Source of the DNA: Lachnospira pectinoschiza
Lineage (GTDB): Bacteria > Bacillota > Clostridia > Lachnospirales > Lachnospiraceae
NCBI RefSeq assembly: GCF_020564355.1
Contig: NZ_JAJCRR010000005.1
Span: 1 to 64,000 of the forward strand
Direction: 5' to 3'
Length of the DNA stretch: 64,000 nucleotides
Under the pieces are notes generated by a model. It did no database searches, was not told where the DNA came from, and saw only the letters and a list, made by a program, of their open reading frames with translations. This document shows, one piece after another, positions 6,586-15,502 of this stretch; the first letter of the stretch is position 1; every line of letters starts with the position of its first letter. The position numbers and the translations under genes were made by a program.

Positions 6586-8646
6586 ATGTTTAATAAAAAT
6601 GACGGAACCAAAGCGTTTAAACCGGTTGGCAGACTGCGGGTATTTTTTGCGCTGCCGTTTTATATTGCTGTCCTGCTGATTGTGTTAAATATAGTTTTAT
6701 ATTTTATTGACTTTCCGGCGGCAACAGTCATGTCTGTATTTATGGTATTTTATATTGCCATTTATTTATATATGCAGCTGGCATTAAAACCGGGCATTAT
6801 GCACGATATTATCGCTTTTTCATCAAATTATTCACAGGTGCAGCGGCAGCTTTTATATGAGCTGAGTGTGCCATACTGCCTGTTAGATACCAATGGCAGA
6901 GTGATGTGGCTGAATAAGGCAATGTGTGCCTGCATTAATAAGAAGAAAGATTTCAAGAAAAACATATCAACGCTTTTTCCTGAAATTACTGCCAACATTT
7001 TCCCGACAGGAGAAGAGCCGAAGGAAGTACGCATTACGTATGAAGAGCGGGATTACTGTGTGGAAATGAAGCGGATTAGCGCCGATATGCTGTTACAGGA
7101 TGTCGGACTGGTGGAAAGTGACGATAAAGACTCGTTTATTGCACTGTATATGTTTGATGAAACCGATGTCAATATGTATCTTCAAAAGTTAAATGACGAA
7201 CAGTTTGTTGCAGGGCTGATTTATATTGACAATTATGAAGAAGCCTTAGAGAGTATTGATGATGTGCGCCGTTCGTTATTTATCGGTCTGATTGACAAGC
7301 GTGTCAACAAGTATTTTGCAACCGGAGCGGCAGTTGTGCGGAAACTGGAAAAGGATAAGTATCTGGCAGTTTTCCGGTATAAATATTTAGAAAAGCTGCT
7401 GGCGGATAAATTCAGCATTTTAGAGGATATTAAAAGTGTAAAAATCGGCAATGAGATGACACTGACTTTAAGTATCGGTATTGGAACGGGTGCAGACAAT
7501 TATGCGGGAAATTATGATCTGGCAAAAGCCGCAATGGATCTGGCACTGGGACGCGGCGGCGATCAGGCAGTGGTCAAAAAGGGCGACAAGATTTTATATT
7601 ACGGCGGTAAGAGCCAGCAGATGGAGAAAAATACCCGTGTAAAGGTGCGTGTAAAAGCGCATGCGTTAAGACAGATTTTAGATACAACGGACAATGTGCT
7701 TGTTATGGGACATAAGCTGGCGGATATTGATTCCTTTGGTTCGGCAATCGGTATTTATACCATCTGCCGCAAGCTCGGCAAAAATGTGCATATCGTCATC
7801 AACGAGGTTACAAGCAGTGTCAAACCGTTTATGAAACGTTTTATTGGCAAGGACGAATATCCGGAAGATTTATTCCTTTTAAAAGAGGAAGCACCGGAGT
7901 ATGTGGATGCGGCAACGGTGGTAATTGTGGTCGATGTCAATAAGCCGCAGCTTACGGAATGTCCGGAACTGCTTGATAAATGTAAAACCATCGTTGTATT
8001 TGACCATCACAGACAGTCCAGTGACCAGATTACGGGAGCGGTGCTGTCTTATGTAGACCCGTATGCCTCTTCCGCTTCTGAAATGATTACGGAAATGATT
8101 CAGTATGTGGACGATAACATTAAGATTAAGGCATTTGAAGCTGATGCATTGTATGCCGGTATCAATATTGATACGGATGGTTTTAATAGCAAGTCAGGAC
8201 CAAGAACATTTGAAGCGGCAGCATTTTTAAGACGGCATGGTGCGGATGTGACGCGTGTGCGTAAAATGCTCCGCAATGATATGGACGAGTATAAGGCGGT
8301 CGCACATGCGGTCAGCAGAGCGGAAGTATACCGTGATGCATTTGCAATTGCAATCTTTAATGGCGAAGGACTGGAAAGCCCGACAATCGGTGGTGCAAAA
8401 GCGGCAAACCAGCTTTTGGATATTTCGGGAATTAAAGCCTCATTTGTCATTACAGAATATAATGAAAAAATTTATATCAGTGCAAGGTCTATTGATGAGG
8501 TCAATGTCCAGCTTGTCATGGAAAAATTAGGCGGCGGCGGGCATATGAGCATTGCCGGAGCACAGCTGACAGGCTGTACCGTTAAAGAGGCGGTCGACAC
8601 CATCAAAGAAACACTGGATAATATGCTTTCGGAAGGAGAAATATAG
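6586..8646 (+). CDS. gdpP: cyclic-di-AMP phosphodiesterase GdpP (DHH family)
   Basis: A 686-residue membrane protein that hydrolyses the second messenger c-di-AMP to pApA. The order is two transmembrane helices (about 17-65), a PAS-like domain (about 85-180), a degenerate GGDEF domain (about 190-345), then the DHH and DHHA1 domains. The catalytic HKLADIDS motif starts near residue 376, DHH falls near 473-475 and GGGGH near 648. The length and domain order match known GdpP/YybT proteins. The gene is followed after 2 bases by rplI, a conserved arrangement in Firmicutes. Confidence 0.95.
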   Translation: MFNKNDGTKAFKPVGRLRVFFALPFYIAVLLIVLNIVLYFIDFPAATVMSVFMVFYIAIYLYMQLALKPGIMHDIIAFSSNYSQVQRQLLYELSVPYCLLDTNGRVMWLNKAMCACINKKKDFKKNISTLFPEITANIFPTGEEPKEVRITYEERDYCVEMKRISADMLLQDVGLVESDDKDSFIALYMFDETDVNMYLQKLNDEQFVAGLIYIDNYEEALESIDDVRRSLFIGLIDKRVNKYFATGAAVVRKLEKDKYLAVFRYKYLEKLLADKFSILEDIKSVKIGNEMTLTLSIGIGTGADNYAGNYDLAKAAMDLALGRGGDQAVVKKGDKILYYGGKSQQMEKNTRVKVRVKAHALRQILDTTDNVLVMGHKLADIDSFGSAIGIYTICRKLGKNVHIVINEVTSSVKPFMKRFIGKDEYPEDLFLLKEEAPEYVDAATVVIVVDVNKPQLTECPELLDKCKTIVVFDHHRQSSDQITGAVLSYVDPYASSASEMITEMIQYVDDNIKIKAFEADALYAGINIDTDGFNSKSGPRTFEAAAFLRRHGADVTRVRKMLRNDMDEYKAVAHAVSRAEVYRDAFAIAIFNGEGLESPTIGGAKAANQLLDISGIKASFVITEYNEKIYISARSIDEVNVQLVMEKLGGGGHMSIAGAQLTGCTVKEAVDTIKETLDNMLSEGEI

Positions 8647-8648
8647 AA

Positions 8649-9098
8649 ATGGAAGTTATTTTATTAGAAGATGTAAAGTCATTGGGTAAAAAAGGTCAGA
8701 TTGTAAAGATTAATGACGGCTATGCAAGAAATTTTGTGCTGCCAAAGAAGTTAGGTTTAGAGGCAACACCAAAGAATTTAAACGATTTAAGATTGCAGAA
8801 AGCAAGAGAAGCCAAAGAAGCAGCAGAAGAATTACAGGCAGCAAAGGAGCTGGCAGTAAAGGTAGAAGAAAAGCCTGTACGTCTGACTATGAAGACCGGT
8901 GAAGGCGGAAAGACATTTGGTACAATTTCTACAAAGGAAGTTGCTGCCGCTGCAAAAGAGCAGCTGGGTCTTGATATTGATAAGAAGAAAATGAAGCTGG
9001 ACGAGCCGATTAAGACACTGGGTAATCATATTATTACTGTAAAGCTTCACAAAGATGTTACAGCAAAACTCACTGTTTCAGTAGGGGAAAGTAAATAA
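8649..9098 (+). CDS. rplI: 50S ribosomal protein L9
   Basis: A 149-residue L9 beginning [19 protein letters not shown], with the conserved [13 protein letters not shown] segment. A long connecting helix (about 45-75) precedes the C-terminal rRNA-binding domain. Its stop codon overlaps the first base of the dnaB start. Confidence 0.98.
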   Translation: MEVILLEDVKSLGKKGQIVKINDGYARNFVLPKKLGLEATPKNLNDLRLQKAREAKEAAEELQAAKELAVKVEEKPVRLTMKTGEGGKTFGTISTKEVAAAAKEQLGLDIDKKKMKLDEPIKTLGNHIITVKLHKDVTAKLTVSVGESK

Positions 9099-10444
9099 TG
9101 GACGATATTGCAATCACCAGAATTATGCCAAACAGTCTGGAGGCGGAGCAGTCTGTGATTGGTTCAATGTTAATGGACAAGCAGGCGATTATCAGTGCTG
9201 GCGAAATTCTTTCAGCAGACGACTTTTATCACAGACAGTATGGAATTATGTTTCAGGCCATGGTTGATATGAACAATGCGGCAAAACCGGTGGATATTGT
9301 TACCTTGCAGGAAGCACTCAAGGAAAAGGATGTACCGCCTGAGGTTTACAGTCTTGAATTTATCAGGGAACTGCTGGCAGCCGTGCCGACATCTGCCAAT
9401 ATTCGGCATTATGCGACGATTGTAAAGGATAAGGCGATTTTAAGAAACATTATCCGGGTCAATGACAGTATTGCAACAGCGTGTTACGAGGGTAAGGAAA
9501 GTACAGAAGATATTCTTGCCGATACGGAGAAACGTATCTTTGAACTCGTAAAAAATAAAGGCGGACATGAATATATGCCGATTGATAAAGTTGTATTGGA
9601 AGCACTGGATAAGATTTCCATAGCTGCCAAAAACAGAGGTGCAGTTACCGGTGTGCCGACCGGATTTAAAGATCTGGACACGTATTTATCAGGCTTACAG
9701 CCGTCGGATTTTGTACTGGTTGCGGCGCGTCCGTCTATGGGTAAGACAGCATTTGTCTTAAATGTGGCGGAAAATGTGGCGATTAAGCAGGGCATTACAA
9801 CAGCCGTATTCAGTCTGGAAATGTCCAATGTACAGCTTGTTAACCGTATGCTCAGTCTGGAATCGACCGTTGATGCGGATAAAATCCGTAAAGGCCGTCT
9901 GGATTCCAATGACTGGGGTAAGCTCATTGAAGGCGCCGACAGCATTGCAAAATCGCAGCTGATTATTGACGATACGCCGGGTATTTCGATTGCGGAGCTG
10001 CGCTCAAAGTGCAGAAAGTACAAAATGGAAAATAATCTCGGACTGGTAATTATCGATTACTTACAGTTAATGAGCGGAAACGGAAAGACGGATTCCAGAC
10101 AGCAGGAAATTTCGGATATTTCCCGTTCATTAAAGGCACTTGCAAGAGAACTCGATGTGCCGGTGGTAACGCTTTCACAGCTCAGCCGTGCGGTAGAACA
10201 AAGACCCGACCATCGTCCGATGCTTTCGGATCTGCGTGAATCGGGTGCAATTGAGCAGGATGCCGACGTTGTTATGTTTTTATACCGTGATGATTATTAC
10301 AATAAGGATACAGACATTAAAGGCATTGCGGAAATTATTATTGCAAAACAGAGAAACGGTCCGATTGGTACGGTAAAAATGGCGTGGATACCGGAACAGA
10401 CCCGTTTTGCGGATTTACTCACAAAAGAACAGATTCCACACTGA
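9098..10444 (+). CDS. dnaB: replicative DNA helicase DnaB
   Basis: A 448-residue hexameric replicative helicase (named DnaC in Bacillus). The N-terminal domain begins RIMPNSLEAEQSVIGSMLMD. The RecA-type core has Walker A ARPSMGKTAF near residue 210, Walker B LVIIDYLQLM, and SQLSRAVEQR followed by SDLRESGAIEQDAD. It is coupled to rplI by a one-base overlap. The loader gene (dnaI-like) is elsewhere in this window on the minus strand. Confidence 0.98.
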   Translation: MDDIAITRIMPNSLEAEQSVIGSMLMDKQAIISAGEILSADDFYHRQYGIMFQAMVDMNNAAKPVDIVTLQEALKEKDVPPEVYSLEFIRELLAAVPTSANIRHYATIVKDKAILRNIIRVNDSIATACYEGKESTEDILADTEKRIFELVKNKGGHEYMPIDKVVLEALDKISIAAKNRGAVTGVPTGFKDLDTYLSGLQPSDFVLVAARPSMGKTAFVLNVAENVAIKQGITTAVFSLEMSNVQLVNRMLSLESTVDADKIRKGRLDSNDWGKLIEGADSIAKSQLIIDDTPGISIAELRSKCRKYKMENNLGLVIIDYLQLMSGNGKTDSRQQEISDISRSLKALARELDVPVVTLSQLSRAVEQRPDHRPMLSDLRESGAIEQDADVVMFLYRDDYYNKDTDIKGIAEIIIAKQRNGPIGTVKMAWIPEQTRFADLLTKEQIPH

Positions 10445-10466
10445 TGAAAGAAATATTTTTAATATC

Positions 10467-10515
10467 AAAAAAGAACCGGAAACAAGGAATATCCTTTATT
10501 TCCGGTTCTTTTTTT
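10467..10515 (+). terminator. bidirectional terminator between dnaB and ferredoxin gene
   Basis: A stem built from AAGAACCGGAAA and TTTCCGGTTCTT, with T runs on both strands (10509-10515 on plus, A run 10467-10472 for minus). It serves dnaB on the plus strand and the converging ferredoxin gene on the minus strand. Confidence 0.9.
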
Positions 10516-10553
10516 GTGTCTTGAAACACGTTTAATGAATAGTTGTATGTAGT

Positions 10554-10724
10554 CTACTGTGGGTTTGGAGCGCCTACAGGACAGACACCGGCACAAGCGC
10601 CGCAGTCTACACATACATCAGCATTGATTTCCATATGAGAAGCGCCTTCAGAGATAGCTTCTACAGGACATCCAGCTGCACAAGCACCACAATTGATGCA
10701 GTCATCGTTAATTACATATGCCAT
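10554..10724 (-). CDS. 2[4Fe-4S] ferredoxin
   Basis: A 56-residue clostridial-type ferredoxin carrying electrons at low potential in the cytoplasm. It starts MAYVINDDCINCGACAAGCP. The second cluster motif is CVDCGACAGVCP, giving two complete CxxCxxCxxxCP motifs. The two halves are an internal duplication typical of the family. The ATG at 10724 is preceded on the minus strand by TAAGGAGGA seven bases away. It has its own promoter and is monocistronic. Confidence 0.96.
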   Translation of the reverse strand: MAYVINDDCINCGACAAGCPVEAISEGASHMEINADVCVDCGACAGVCPVGAPNPQ

Positions 10725-10754
10725 GATTCAATCCTCCTTAGATTTTGTTAGTTC

Positions 10755-10783
10755 ATTATACGATATTTACAGTTAAAATTCAA
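10755..10783 (-). promoter_or_regulatory. promoter of the ferredoxin gene
   Basis: On the minus strand TTGAAT (10783-10778) and TATAAT (10760-10755) are separated by 17 bases, 30 bases upstream of the start codon. Confidence 0.75.
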
Positions 10784-10860
10784 CTATCGGATAATAGTTT
10801 CTTTGTTAAGAGTATAAAAAAATGCAACATCTTTATAAAAAATGGTGTGTTTGCGGAAAG

Positions 10861-10991
10861 CAATTTGTTTCTGAACGAAACAAATTGACATAATGATAAA
10901 AACAAGGAGGTAAAAACCTCTGCTCCTGCTTAGGACAGAATGTGAGCAAGCTCACATGGCATTTTTCCTTCGGAAAAACAAGGAGGTTTGT
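10861..10991 (+). promoter_or_regulatory. structured leader of csrA with duplicated Shine-Dalgarno
   Basis: In order: a perfect 10-bp hairpin 10861-10870/10878-10887, related to the repeat hairpins near pth; an ACAAGGAGGT followed by its own anti-sequence (GAGGTAAAAACCTC); a TGTGAGC/GCTCACA palindrome 10941-10956; a UUCG-type hairpin (TTTTTCC/GGAAAAA); and finally a second ACAAGGAGGT (10979-10988) that is the real ribosome binding site. Both AAGGAGG copies contain the ARGGA core recognised by CsrA, so autoregulation is possible. Confidence 0.5.
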
Positions 10992-11270
10992 ATGTTAAAG
11001 CTTACGTTAAGACCGGGTGAGTTTATTGATATCGGTGAGAATATCCGTGTGATTTTTTCAGGCGGTTCGGCAAATAACATTCATTTGCGGGTTGATGCAC
11101 CCAAAGAAGTCAATATAGCAAGAAGCTCAGCCGGAAAGAAAAAGGAACAGCCGGAACAGAGTGCTCGGACATATTACAGGAAAAAAGGTATATCCGAAGA
11201 AGCACAGCGTGAGATTGTCAGCATTTTAATGCGCGAAAAGAAGCGCAACGCGGTAAATGAAAAGCCGTGA
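10992..11270 (+). CDS. csrA: CsrA-family RNA-binding regulator (divergent)
   Basis: A 92-residue protein whose first 45 residues follow the CsrA pattern: MLKLTLRPGEFIDIGENIRV, then a variable turn, then HLRVDAPKEVNIARS. The arginine of the final motif (HREE in canonical CsrA) is kept. CsrA dimers bind GGA motifs in mRNA leaders and, in motile Firmicutes, repress flagellin. The C-terminus is about 45 residues longer than usual and basic. The start is ATG 10992, preceded by AAGGAGG; an in-frame ATG at 10956 would make the ribosome site coding and is rejected. No fliW is adjacent. Divergence means another RNA-binding role is possible. Confidence 0.75.
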   Translation: MLKLTLRPGEFIDIGENIRVIFSGGSANNIHLRVDAPKEVNIARSSAGKKKEQPEQSARTYYRKKGISEEAQREIVSILMREKKRNAVNEKP

Positions 11271-11763
11271 CGGCAGGACAGTGTTACGGCAGAATTATGA
11301 AGCAATGTATGCAACGGAGTATACAAAGCACAAAAATCTGCATTTAACGAATGAGAAGCTTATGGGGAAGACTGCAATAGAAAAAGCAGGGGATTTGATA
11401 CACATTATTTTACTGGGACTTGCAAAAAACTTACCACCCTATACAGAGGAAAATAAACTGCACAGGCTGTTGGGTGCATTATTTACAAATGAGTTGACGG
11501 CAGATGAGAAAATCAGTATCATAGAATCAGAATATAACATTGAAGCGAAAAATGAATTGCGAAAGGATGTGAGGAAAGTGAGCGGATTAGGAGAAAGCCT
11601 TGTGGAAAGTGCGGCAGAAGAAGCATGGGAAGAAGCATGGGAATAGAGCAAAATTAAGTTTATCATCAATATGAACGAAAAAGGCTACACAATAGAGCAG
11701 ATAGCCGACGTTACGGAAAAGAGCAGGGAAGAAGTCGAGGCAGTACTGGAAAAAGAGAAATAA
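11257..11763 (+). pseudogene. decayed Rpn/PD-(D/E)XK transposase-like gene, C-terminal part
   Basis: The reading frame from 11257 gives 129 residues resembling the C-terminal part of Rpn-type putative transposases: a helical segment, then EYNIEAKNELRKDVRKVSGLGESLVE. A TAG at 11644-11646 interrupts it. The same frame continues for 38 sense codons (SKIKFIINMNEKGYTIEQIADV and onward) to TAA at 11761, which is the usual end of this family. The N-terminal nuclease domain is absent. A short tandem duplication encoding EEAW EEAW sits just before the TAG. It is therefore a 5'-truncated gene with a nonsense mutation. The start overlaps csrA by 14 bases. Confidence 0.7.
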
Positions 11764-11798
11764 TGTGCGGCGGCTTTAAGCAGAGATTCAATGAATAC

Positions 11799-11827
11799 TT
11801 GACATTTTAATGGGGCAAGCTTATAGT
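11799..11827 (+). promoter_or_regulatory. promoter of the DUF1858 gene
   Basis: A perfect TTGACA (11799-11804), a 17-base spacer and TATAGT (11822-11827). Confidence 0.82.
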
Positions 11828-11860
11828 AGAATCACTACGATAAACAGGAGGAACATATTT

Positions 11861-12067
11861 ATGACAAGAATAACCAAGGATACAACAATTGGCGAAGCAA
11901 TTCAGTATGATGCAGGGATTGTTTCAATTCTTATGGGTGCAGGAATGCACTGTGTTGGATGTCCGTCATCAGCAGGTGAAACATTAGAAGAAGCTGCTAT
12001 GGTTCATGGTTTAGACTGTGATGAATTATTACAGGATATTCATGACTATCTTCAGTCAGTAGGTTAA
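11861..12067 (+). CDS. DUF1858 redox-disulfide domain protein
   Basis: A 68-residue protein of the DUF1858 group, known as hybrid-cluster-protein-associated redox disulfide domain. It starts MTRITKDTTIGEAIQYD and has the signature GMHCVGCPSS, a CxxC pair. Family members are thought to handle disulfide or nitric-oxide related redox chemistry, but the biochemical role is not established. The start is ATG 11861 with AGGAGG nine bases upstream. The upstream in-frame ATG at 11810 lies between the -35 and -10 boxes and cannot be used. It is monocistronic, with its own promoter and terminator. Confidence 0.88.
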   Translation: MTRITKDTTIGEAIQYDAGIVSILMGAGMHCVGCPSSAGETLEEAAMVHGLDCDELLQDIHDYLQSVG

Positions 12068-12081
12068 TTCATAAATAAAAT

Positions 12082-12127
12082 AAAAGCGGCGGGATTTACG
12101 TTTAATCGGTAAATTCCGCCGCTTTTT
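12082..12127 (+). terminator. terminator between DUF1858 gene and mecA
   Basis: A long GC-rich stem (AAAAGCGGCGGGATTTACG with its complement ending CCGCCGCTTTTT, one mismatch). There are T runs on both strands, so it can stop both converging genes. Confidence 0.88.
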
Positions 12128-12167
12128 AGATGATATGCCGGGGGACGGCATACATTATATTTAAAAG

Positions 12168-13028
12168 CTAAAGTTTTGCCATAACCTGTATTGCACGGTT
12201 TTTTATAATGGAATCCATGTGTTCCGTGAAAAATAAAAGGCTGCTGTCCGGAAGATATTCTTTTTTGCCGTATTCGGAAAGAATGTTGCAGGTCTTGTTA
12301 AAGTCCACAGAAGAACAGCGGGTCTTTTCCAAAAATACATAGTAGCGCCCGTTGGTATGCTTAAATAAATGACTCTTGTCATTGTATACCGGAAGAACGG
12401 CTTTTGCGGCCTCACTGAAGGCATCCAGATTTTCAAAAGAAAAGCAGCGGATGACAGGGGCGTCTTTTTGTGTATCGGCAGACGATTCCGGTTTATTTGC
12501 CGCAGGTACGGGGACAGTTCCGGTGCCTTTTGAACCGGATGCCGAGCCTTTATTCAGATAATCATTTAATTTGCTGAAAATATTTAAAACGTCATCTTCA
12601 ATGGAATCCGCGTCTGTATCAGATTCATTTAACTCATCATTAGCAGATGGCAGTGCATGTGCTGCTGATGCATCAATTGTTTCCATGGAATCATAATCCT
12701 CATAGGGGTAATCATAATCCTCATAATCATCGTCCGGGTCGGACGGCGAAAATTTGGAAAAACGGGTATCCAGTTCTTCCGGATCGTCTACCTTTGTAAC
12801 AATTAAAACGATACAGTCAGCAGAAACAGGAATTGCTTCAATCATCAGAGGAATATCTTCCGCTTCAAAACCGAATTCATAGGAAGCCTGCTGCATCATA
12901 TCCTGAAAAAGCTTCTTTGCCTTTTCACTGCCGTAAGCCAGTTCACTGATTTTTAACTGCCGGGCTGCCAGGTCAGATTTATTCAGGGTGCAGCGTATTT
13001 GGTTTTCACTTAATTTTTCGATTTTCAT
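12168..13028 (-). CDS. mecA: adaptor protein MecA
   Basis: A 286-residue adaptor that delivers substrates to the ClpC/ClpP protease. The N-terminal domain begins MKIEKLSENQIRCTLNKSDL. A long acidic linker with DYEDYDYPYEDYD follows, and then the C-terminal ClpC-binding domain (about 190-286) with FENLDAFSEAAKAV. The start is ATG at 13028 with GGAAGTG upstream; a GTG at 13046 is upstream of that site and unlikely. It is monocistronic. Confidence 0.93.
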   Translation of the reverse strand: MKIEKLSENQIRCTLNKSDLAARQLKISELAYGSEKAKKLFQDMMQQASYEFGFEAEDIPLMIEAIPVSADCIVLIVTKVDDPEELDTRFSKFSPSDPDDDYEDYDYPYEDYDSMETIDASAAHALPSANDELNESDTDADSIEDDVLNIFSKLNDYLNKGSASGSKGTGTVPVPAANKPESSADTQKDAPVIRCFSFENLDAFSEAAKAVLPVYNDKSHLFKHTNGRYYVFLEKTRCSSVDFNKTCNILSEYGKKEYLPDSSLLFFTEHMDSIIKNRAIQVMAKL

Positions 13029-13061
13029 ATTATCACTTCCTATCACTATTGTCCTAAATTT

Positions 13062-13090
13062 ATAATACCCATTTTTAGTGGATATGTAAA
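13062..13090 (-). promoter_or_regulatory. promoter of mecA
   Basis: On the minus strand TTTACA (13090-13085), a 17-base spacer and TATTAT (13067-13062). Confidence 0.75.
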
Positions 13091-13186
13091 GGTTATATTG
13101 ATGAATATATTATAAGAAATTGTAAAAAAATAAAAATAAATAAAAGATAATTTTGAAAAAATTTTATCAAAAAAAGAAAAAATATA

Positions 13187-13215
13187 TTGCAAATTCAATA
13201 TTTTTATAGTATACT
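13187..13215 (+). promoter_or_regulatory. promoter of the kinase/ParA-like operon
   Basis: TTGCAA (13187-13192), a 17-base spacer and TATACT (13210-13215). The predicted transcript starts near 13222. This rules out the in-frame TTG at 13187 as a start codon, since that TTG is the -35 box. Confidence 0.8.
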
Positions 13216-13271
13216 CTTTATTGAGCTAGTCAATGATAATTTTATATGCCGATATGGAAAGGAGTGGTCCT

Positions 13272-14638
13272 ATGGTAAATTAATCTCAGAAGCGTATGAT
13301 ATCATCAGTGTGCAGGCACAGACGCATCATTCAACGGTGTATCTTGTAAGGCATAAGAAGCTTGATGTACTGCGTACAGCAAAGTTCGTCAGAAAAGATA
13401 CCGGCGGATATATGCGAATCCTGCGGGAAGCTGATTTTCTAAAAATTCTCAGACATTCCGGAATCCCCTTAATATATGATATTGCTGAAGATAAAGATAG
13501 TATCTGCATAATTGAAGAATTTATATCTGGTAAATCTTTGACAGAATACGTGGCAGAACACAGAATGCTTACAGCTGCGCAGATAACAGACTTTGTGCTG
13601 CAGATATGTGACATACTGGAATATTTGCATAGTCAGGGCAGCAAAGGAATGGTTCATCTGGATTTGAAACCGGATAATATTCTGATTACAGATACAGGCA
13701 GTGTAAAACTCATCGATTTTGACAATGCAGTCAGGATGGGAGAAAGACATGCCACACATTACGGCAGTATCGGATTTGCGGCGCCGGAGCAGTACCACAG
13801 GCTGTATCAGGACTGCCGGGCAGATATTTATAGTCTGGGAATGTTAATTTTGTACATGGACAACGGACATGTACAATGTCACGCAGAATCTCTGCATCAT
13901 AAGAAGTTTTATCCCATTGTAAAAAAATGTATTCATCACAGTATATGGCAGCGTTACCGCAGCGTGAAACAGGTAAGGCAGGCGGTATACAGTTTACAGG
14001 CAGAAAATGAATTATCAGAGAACATAAAAGCTCAAAACATTTCTCTTTATGGCACAAAACACGGTGTCGGGACAACGCACATAGCACTTTGTCTGACGGC
14101 ATATCTTACCCGGAACGGTTTTCGCGCGGTTTATGTGCAGGAAGCAGATGAAGAAGATTTTATCTGCGAAATCCGTGAAAGCATCTTACAGACTGACGGA
14201 ACGTTCCGGTGTGGAACAATTGCAGTATGTCCGCAGTATCATGGTGCGGTACAGGCTGACCTGTATGGGTACGACTATATCGTAAGGGACTGCGGCACAA
14301 TTGCGGGGTTGTCAGCGCAGGCAGACATTAAAATTGTTGTGACAGACTTCGGATACCGCAGAAGGCTGGAGTATGAACGGCTTTTACAGTCAGATAAGGA
14401 CAGTCTGATTTTTGTGAATCATACAGACGGGAATGTTTTTTATAAAGAAATAGGCAGGCTTGAAATTAAACGGCAGTTTTACAGGATACCGTGTGTCTAT
14501 GACTGGAACAATGGCAGTAAATTATTAGACAGGGTATTTTTGGAAGCGTTGTCTGCAGTGATTTCTAAACCGTGCCGAAAGCAGGTGAAAGGTGGTGCAG
14601 GTGCTGGCCGGAAGTACATTATTTCAAAGAATAAGTAA
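13272..14638 (+). CDS. Ser/Thr protein kinase fused to ParA-like domain; start displaced by one base
   Basis: About 455 residues. Residues 1-240 form a Hanks-type kinase: STVYLVRHKKL, the ATP-anchoring lysine in RTAKFV, catalytic loop VHLDLKPDNIL, DFD in place of DFG, and APEQY. The glycine-rich loop is poorly kept. After about residue 255 a ParA/MinD-like domain begins (LYGTKHGVGTTHIAL), with Thr in place of the P-loop Lys. The only well-placed start, ATG 13272 after AAAGGAG, reads M-V-N-stop. The kinase frame begins one base over at GGT 13274, so one extra G would give M-G-K-L-I-S. The coordinates span the ATG and the kinase frame; translation as written is interrupted. The downstream gene overlaps it and encodes a second ParA-like protein. 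Confidence 0.6.
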
Positions 14639-15251
14639 AAAAAGCACGGCAGTCCGTTGGGGTGCAAAAGCAGTATCACCCTGCGTTATTGCAGTTATGG
14701 GTATTGGCGGGAGTGTCGGAACGACACATCTTTGCATGATGCTTGCAAACAGCATGGCAAACGGGCTTAAGGTGCGGACCGCATTTGTTGAGTACGGCGT
14801 GCATGATACGGGCAGTGCCTGCCTGCATCTGGCACAAGAAACAAAAAGTCTTTCGGGTGACATTCACACATTTCAATATGCAGGAATTGATTTTTACCGG
14901 TGTATTTCGGAAGAAGAACTTATAAAAATTTCAGCAATGAAATATGAGGCAGTCATACTGGATATGAAATATGGCAGCAAAGAGGTGATGACGGAGTTTT
15001 TGCGCAGTGATTTAAAGATTGTCGTTGCCGGCATGAATTTATGGCAGGCAGGACGGCTGAAAGCATTTTTAAAAAATGAGAAACTGCCGTCATCGCACTG
15101 GCGCTGTGTCACACTGGGTTATGACAGGAAACTGGCAAAAAAGCTGGAAAAAGAATACGGCATCCGGGTTGGGCTGATTCCGGCAGAGCGAAATCCGTTT
15201 GAGTTATCACCGGACGGATTTTTGGAACTTGTAAAATTAACAGAGATGTAA
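14592..15251 (+). CDS. ParA/CpaE-like P-loop protein lacking the Walker lysine
   Basis: A 219-residue protein starting with GTG 14592, 47 bases inside the end of the kinase gene and therefore probably coupled. The P-loop region reads VMGIGGSVGTTHLCM: the GxxGVGT-T form with Thr where GK is expected, as in TadZ/CpaE-type relatives. A strand VILDMKYG stands where Walker B is expected. The C-terminal half has the layout of this ATPase superfamily. The same GTTH signature occurs in the kinase fusion upstream, suggesting the two ParA-like domains pair. No pilus or partition genes are nearby. The function is not established. Confidence 0.65.
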   Translation: MVQVLAGSTLFQRISKKSTAVRWGAKAVSPCVIAVMGIGGSVGTTHLCMMLANSMANGLKVRTAFVEYGVHDTGSACLHLAQETKSLSGDIHTFQYAGIDFYRCISEEELIKISAMKYEAVILDMKYGSKEVMTEFLRSDLKIVVAGMNLWQAGRLKAFLKNEKLPSSHWRCVTLGYDRKLAKKLEKEYGIRVGLIPAERNPFELSPDGFLELVKLTEM

Positions 15252-15361
15252 AAAGAAACTACAGACATCATACGGTTTATTTACGGACACCGGATTTTAA
15301 ACCTATGAATATATATCACAAAATTACAAAAGTTTCTGTATGAATCCCCCTTTGTGCAGAA

Positions 15362-15406
15362 AAAAGGCAGGGAATGGACAAAGAAAGAACATTCCCTGCC
15401 TATTTG
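15362..15406 (+). terminator. hairpin terminator after the ParA-like gene
   Basis: A perfect 11-bp stem 15366-15376/15390-15400 (GGCAGGGAATG / CATTCCCTGCC). The plus-strand T run is short (TATTT), while the minus strand has TTTTTT, so termination on plus may be partial. The 110 bases before it hold no gene. Confidence 0.6.
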
Positions 15407-15409
15407 GTA

Positions 15410-15438
15410 TTGAGAAAAGCCAAAATCTCGTTTATAAT
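15410..15438 (+). promoter_or_regulatory. promoter of the GH18 gene
   Basis: TTGAGA (15410-15415), a 17-base spacer and TATAAT (15433-15438). A leader of about 60 bases follows. Confidence 0.75.
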
Positions 15439-15502
15439 TGTCGTACAGTTTTAGTGTACAGGAAAACAGGAGCGCCGTAAGGCAGGGTTAAAGGAGAAAA
15501 TC

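Noticed and set aside
11810..11860. N-terminal extension of the DUF1858 protein
   Set aside because: Its ATG lies between the -35 and -10 boxes of the gene's promoter, and the real start has AGGAGG in front.
13187..13271. Upstream in-frame TTG as start of the kinase
   Set aside because: The TTG is the first part of a TTGCAA -35 box with TATACT 17 bases on, so transcripts would not contain it.
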